The notes under the pieces: model-generated
Seen by the model: the letters and a program-made list of their open reading frames with translations, nothing else
What the model was told of the DNA's origin: nothing
The model's database searches: none
Translations under genes and position numbers: made by a program
Assembly (NCBI GenBank): GCA_015832175.1
Contig: WJXW01000015.1
Location: 1,178,001 to 1,242,000, forward strand
Source of the DNA: Paraphaeosphaeria minitans
Taxonomy: Eukaryota; Ascomycota; Dothideomycetes; Pleosporales; Didymosphaeriaceae
Length of the DNA stretch: 64,000 nucleotides
Reading direction: 5' to 3'
Shown: piece after piece, positions 59,530-64,000 of the stretch
How the letters are laid out: each line of letters starts with the position of its first letter
Position numbering within the stretch: the first letter of the stretch is position 1

Positions 59530-62500
59530 ATGGAGTTCTCCTGGGATGCACAGACCCCTAGTAGGGCAACTGCATCGCCGACAGCCAGCCAACGTACGCC
59601 AGCGGTAGCAGCGCTGTCCCTCGAGAACATCGACGAGGAGCTGTGCTATCTCGAAAGATTCGGCGTGCTCATATGCAGGAAGCATGCCACGGCGTTGCAG
59701 AACATCGACGTGCACCTGCTGAAACACCATGGGATCAAAGGCAGGGACAGGCGTGAGCTTGTACAGTACTGCAGTCGCTATCGTCTCGCGGCACCGTCCG
59801 ACATCCTACTGCCCCTGCCGCACGAACCGCCGATCAAGGAGCTCGGAGAACCGCTGGACGGGATCCGATGCCGATGGAACTGCAGTTGCTCCTACTTCAC
59901 GACTAGCTTGGTAAAGCTGCAGATGCACTGCAAGAAAGAGCACGGGAGATCGTGGACAGGGAACACGGAAGCGCTCTACGAGAGAGTTAAGGTCCAAACG
60001 TTCTTCCGGGCAGGTGGCCTGCAGCGATACTTCATCGTGAACGCGACCGATCGCGCCGATGGACCAGCAGCTGCCTCTCCTACAGCGACCAGCATAATAA
60101 GCACACGTCTGGCGGAATGGCAGCTCACCAAGCAGTTACACGAAGAGGAAGCGCAGACCATGTCTAGGCAAGTCGCGAAGACAGATAAGACAGGCTGGTT
60201 CAAGCGGACGGGCTGGCTGGAGCATCTTGCCAACCGGAATCTCGTGCATCTCGCCCACCAGACCCGGCTGCCCGACCGCGGCGACGAGAGGCTGCGGCGG
60301 GTGGCGGAGCTCGTGGAGTTGCTGGTCGAGAGAAGCGTCAAGGGACTGTCGACGCTGGCCCGAGAGACGCGACGGTGGCTGAGGAGCGCGAAGAGACAGG
60401 AGGCCGACCAGCGCCCGATGGCCCGATTGCAGAATCCGGAGAGCCAGGCTCGCTATGCAAGCTACATGGTGAGGTTCGTCTGCTATTACCTACGCATCGT
60501 GGCGGATGAAGAGGAAGGGCGAGACAGCAGCAGCAGCAGCAGCAGCGATAGCGACAACGACAGCGAGGGCATGGAAGACAGCGAAGATGATAGCTCGTCC
60601 GACGGCAGCAGCGCCAGCACCGACACCCGCCATCCGATCCACCGCAGAAAGAAGGCAGACCCGATGAAAGACGCACGTGAGCTCTTCCCCTGGACGGACG
60701 AGCAGAAGACGCTGGCGCAAGCGCTGTGGGCCTGCTTAGCTAGCGAGGTCGTAGAGGATGCCCAGCGCGAGCGCCAGATGCAGATGCTCCTCGAGTCGAT
60801 TACTTCGTTCATGCTCGTCACGTCCGGCGACAAGCCATTCAGCAACGCGCTCGTGCACTACCTCGCTGTGCTGGGCATCGATACGGACACACACCGGCCA
60901 CGCACTGCGAAGAATTATTCGTACATGCTTGCTGGCGTGGTCTACTGCATCCGCGTACTGAGCATCGAGAAGCTACTCCCCGCGGCGCTACGTGACGAGC
61001 AGACGGACGAAGACCGGGTGCGGTTCTTGCAATGTAGAGAAAAATACCTTTCCGATGGCGCCTACAGTCCAATGAGCGAGGCACTCAGCTTGCTTGCCTA
61101 TGGAAAGTACATCGCCTTTGCGGAAGGCAACTCGGGCAATGCGTACTGGTCCAAAGATAAGACGACGTTCTACCTGCACGGCCAGCCCATCCGCCTGAAC
61201 CTCTTCCGCAGCATGGCACAGGACATGGTGGCCGAAGTGGAGCAGATGCTGTGGGAAGAGCTGCTCTGGGTTACAGAGGCAGCCGATCGTTTCTCCGTCA
61301 AGCTGAAGCAGCTCGTCGACGACGTCACGTTTAGCCGGCGAGGCGAGTCCTTTGTCAAGCACCGTGGCAACGGCCTTGACGGCAAGCTCGAGTGGATGCT
61401 GAATCAGGTCGAACGTTCTGAGGAAGGCAAGAAGCTGCAGACGGCCCGAGGCAGCTGGGACGCGCACCAGGTCCGTCGCTACCTTCGTCGGGTCGAACAA
61501 TTCCTGACGTTGCTCATGGTTTGCGTGCACGTAACGTCGGGGCAGCCGGGTAGGGGCTCGGAAATCACGTCGATGCGGTTCCGGAATGGGCTGCTGCAGG
61601 ACCGCAACCTCTTCATCGTCGACGGAGACGTCATGACGGTATCCCGCTACCACAAGTCCCAGTCGCAGTGGGATAAGCCGAAGATCGTCCCGCGCTTCCT
61701 GCCGGCACGCCTTGGGCAGGTCGTGGTCGTCTACCTAGCCTACCTGCAGCCGTTCCAGGAGTACCTCAACGTGCAGGTGCTCGGCGGAAGCTTCAGCGAC
61801 TACGTTTGGGCAGATGACCAAGGGCCATGGGGCACCGACCGGCTGACTCGTGCTCTTAAGCGGGAGACGGGCAAGAGACTAGGTGTTCTACTGAACACGC
61901 TGGACTATCGTCATACTGCGGTTGGGATTGGGCAGTGGTGGTTGGCGAGTCCTTCAGCAAAGGCTACCAGGATGAGGTCGGAGAGGCGGAGGAGGCTGAG
62001 ATGGGTGAAGATGAAGAGGACCTACTCGAACTGCAAAACGCGCGGACGACGGTGGTAGGCATCAGCAACTACAGCGTGCCAATTGACATAGTCAAGCATC
62101 TGAGCAACCGATCCATCGAAGCCTTCAGGCCGTTAAGCACGATGTGGCACCGCTTCCTGGGGTTAGATGGGACGCAGGAGGCAGGGCGAGAAGCCTGGGT
62201 TGACGATAGGGGCACGAGCGGGAGGGGTAAAAGGCAGCAACGAGTCAAAGAAGAAGAAGGGGGTCGCAGCTGCGCAGTTGCCTCCCATAAGAGGCAACGA
62301 CCAGTCCGTCGAGAGAGGGATGAGATCATCCGCAAGGCGATGCAGCAAGTGCTGGGCCAGGAGGATGTAGGTTTCCGCTCGATGGAGCAAGAACAAGCTC
62401 TGCATGCTGTGCTGGACAGACAGACACCTCTCGTCGTAGTGCTCCCGACAGGCGGAGGCAAGAGCTTGCTGTTTAGCGTGCCGGCTTGCATGGAAGACGA

Positions 62501-63984
62501 CGCGGTGACGCTCGTCGTCGTCCCGTACCGAGCCCTGATCGAGGACCTGGTAGCACGGGTGCGCAGATGTGGCATCGACTGCATCGAATGGAAGCATGGC
62601 GAAGGCAACCCGGCTTCGGTGGTCGTCGTGAGTGCTGACGTCGGTGGTGAAACGTTTAGCAATGGAAACTTCCTCAGCTACGCGAACATGCTGAACAGCA
62701 AGGGGCTACTGCGTCGGGTGGTGGTAGACGAATGCCACCTCATCTTCACCTCGAGCGACTGGCGGCCGAAGCTAGCCATGCTGAAGAACCTTCGCCTGCT
62801 GCGGTGCCCGATGGTACTCCTGACGGCGACGCTACCACCGGTGCGGGAAGGCGAGCTGGCAGCAAGCATGCTACTATCGTGCGCTACGTACATACGAGCA
62901 AGCACGGTGCGGCCGAACACGCGCTACTACGTATCGTGGTGCGAGCGGGGTAAGGCACAAGAGACCGCGCTGGCAATGTGCCGACGACAGCAGCAGCAGC
63001 TGGGGGCGCATCAGAAAGGGGTGGTGTACTGTCACAGCAAGCAGCAGTGCGATGACATGGCCAAAGCACTTAACTGCATGTGCTACCACGCCGGTGATCT
63101 CGATCGAGCAGAGCAACTTGCCAACTGGGTTCGAGACGGCGGGCTCATCGTGGCTACGTCGGCACTGGGGACAGGCGTCGACTTCCCAGGCATCGTGTAC
63201 ATACTGCACGTCGGCATGCCGTGGAGCATGATCGACTTCGCGCAGGAGAGCGGGCGCGGCGGGCGAGCTGGTGAGAGGGTCGACTCGGTGGTGCTGGTGG
63301 AGAAGGGCGAGGTGGAGGCCACGATGCGGCGAAAGAGCGACGACTTGGACGTTCAGGCCATGGGGATGTTCCTTGTCGGCAAAGGATGCCGTCGAGGGCT
63401 GATGAGCAGCTATCTAGATGGCAGAGCTGTCGAATGTGGGGATATTGAATCTGCCGCGTGTGATCGTTGCGGGGAGGGGAGTCGTGAGTGGCAGGATTCA
63501 CAGCGAAAGATTAGCGTGGAGTGGCACAAGGTACAAGAAGTACTGGATGAAGTGCGGGGAGGCTGTGTGGTGTGCTGGCTGGTGGGTGAGGTCGAAACGG
63601 GTGAATGGGAGCGGCATAAGGTGATGCAATGCACAGCACGGGCGAGCTTAGGGCTGTCTGGAATGCAGCTGGACGTTTTCCGGCGAGGTATTCGCGATGG
63701 AGGAGGTAGTCACAGCTGCCGAAGGTGCTGGATCAGTCAGAAGTACTGCGCAACAGGCGAAGATGTGCAGAATGCATGCCAATGGCCGAACGTGGTGGTG
63801 CCGGTGGTGCGGACGATGGCGAGCGAGGAAGAGGGGAGAAGGATGATTCGAGCGTGTGGCTATTCAGGGGAGTTTGAGGGGGACTGGAGGGAGTATGCCG
63901 AGTGGTTAGGGAAGCGGCATCGAATACGGGTATGGGGTGAGTATTTTAGCAACGCAATGGTTGTTTTTATTCGATGTATATTAT
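59530..63984 (+). pseudogene. OrsD/DUF3505-RecQ helicase (telomere-linked helicase type), frameshifted and interrupted
   Basis: ATG at 59530. The N-terminal 200 residues are OrsD/DUF3505-like: two zinc-finger-like blocks (LICRKHATALQ to LLKHHGI; CRWNCSCSYFTTSLVKLQMH) and QTFFRAGGLQRYFIV. A Ser/Asp-rich linker (about residues 333-370) and a long central domain (VTSGQPGRGSEITSMRFRN to LDYRHTAVGIG) follow. At about 61,932-61,936 the frame shifts by one base, as if a G were lost. The new frame is open to the window end and holds the RecQ-like motor: Walker A LPTGGGKSLLF, DECH at 62727-62738, LLTATLPP, GVVYCHSKQQCDD, ATSALGTGVDFPG and QESGRGGRAGE. A Cys-rich tail follows. The Copia-2 LTR start at 63985 cuts it before a natural stop is seen. 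Such genes are typically subtelomeric in fungi. Confidence 0.85.
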
Positions 63985-64000
63985 TGTCAAATAACAGAAG
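63985..64000 (+). repeat. Start of a further Copia-2 LTR (cut by window end)
   Basis: The last 16 bases (TGTCAAATAACAGAAG) equal the first 16 of the Copia-2 LTRs. It probably marks another Copia-2 insertion in the 3' part of the OrsD-RecQ gene. Confidence 0.85.

Noticed and set aside
61500..61950. Central domain of the OrsD-RecQ protein as a tyrosine recombinase (R..RH pattern)
   Set aside because: Only loose Arg and His positions were seen; no convincing HxxR or catalytic Tyr could be placed.
1..64000. CRISPR arrays, rRNA or tRNA genes
   Set aside because: No regularly spaced repeats with unique spacers and no cloverleaf or rRNA-like sequence noticed; the genome is fungal. The tRNA-like 13-mers are primer sites.

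Overview
The window looks like repeat-rich, possibly subtelomeric DNA of a filamentous ascomycete (Pezizomycotina; a dothideomycete is my best guess, not proven). The evidence is short spliceosomal introns (48-73 nt with GT..AG ends and CTGAC/CTAAC-type branch sites), a fungal NB-ARC/TPR gene, two CAP10-type GT90 genes, an OrsD-RecQ (telomere-linked helicase type) gene, a Fot1/pogo transposon, and AT-rich, stop-riddled blocks that look like RIP damage.

Layout. 1-17.3 kb is gene-poor and moderate in GC. It holds a cupin gene, two small coiled-coil ORFs, a small MADS-box-like protein, a frameshifted NB-ARC/TPR gene, a truncated DUF6606-type gene and an unknown Pro/Ser/Thr-rich ORF. 17.3-19.6 kb is a GT90 gene in a segment duplicated at 56.8-59.1 kb. 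19.8-23.3 kb holds solo LTRs of one chromovirus family around a small membrane-protein gene. 23.6-28.8 kb is Copia-1. 28.8-34.3 kb is an AT-rich relic with a young, gag-only LTR element (30.5-33.5 kb) inside it. 34.3-39.6 kb is Copia-2. 40.1-46.6 kb is a 3,023-bp inverted repeat around a 465-bp spacer, each arm carrying the same four-exon short-chain dehydrogenase gene. 46.6-54.3 kb is a chromodomain Gypsy element with mismatched LTRs and an antisense Zn2Cys6-type ORF. 55.0-56.8 kb is a Fot1/pogo element with a TA target duplication. 59.5-64.0 kb is the OrsD-RecQ gene, cut at its 3' end by the start of another Copia-2 LTR.

The main novelty is in the retroelements. Both Copia elements keep gag and pol in one frame, separated by a single UGA followed by CUAG, and the peptide encoded after the stop is conserved, so stop-codon readthrough is likely. 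Both have the same 13-nt site after the 5' LTR, complementary to the anticodon half of tRNA-Lys(CUU). The Gypsy element has a classic U UUU UUA -1 frameshift site. Its LTR family keeps R-U5 but carries at least four unrelated U3 regions, each with its own short motif array. The gag-only element is studded with at least 17 copies of the palindrome TCGYRCGA in about 2 kb, the most unexplained signal in the window.

Limits: all family names come from motifs recognised by eye. No database search, splice test or alignment program was run.
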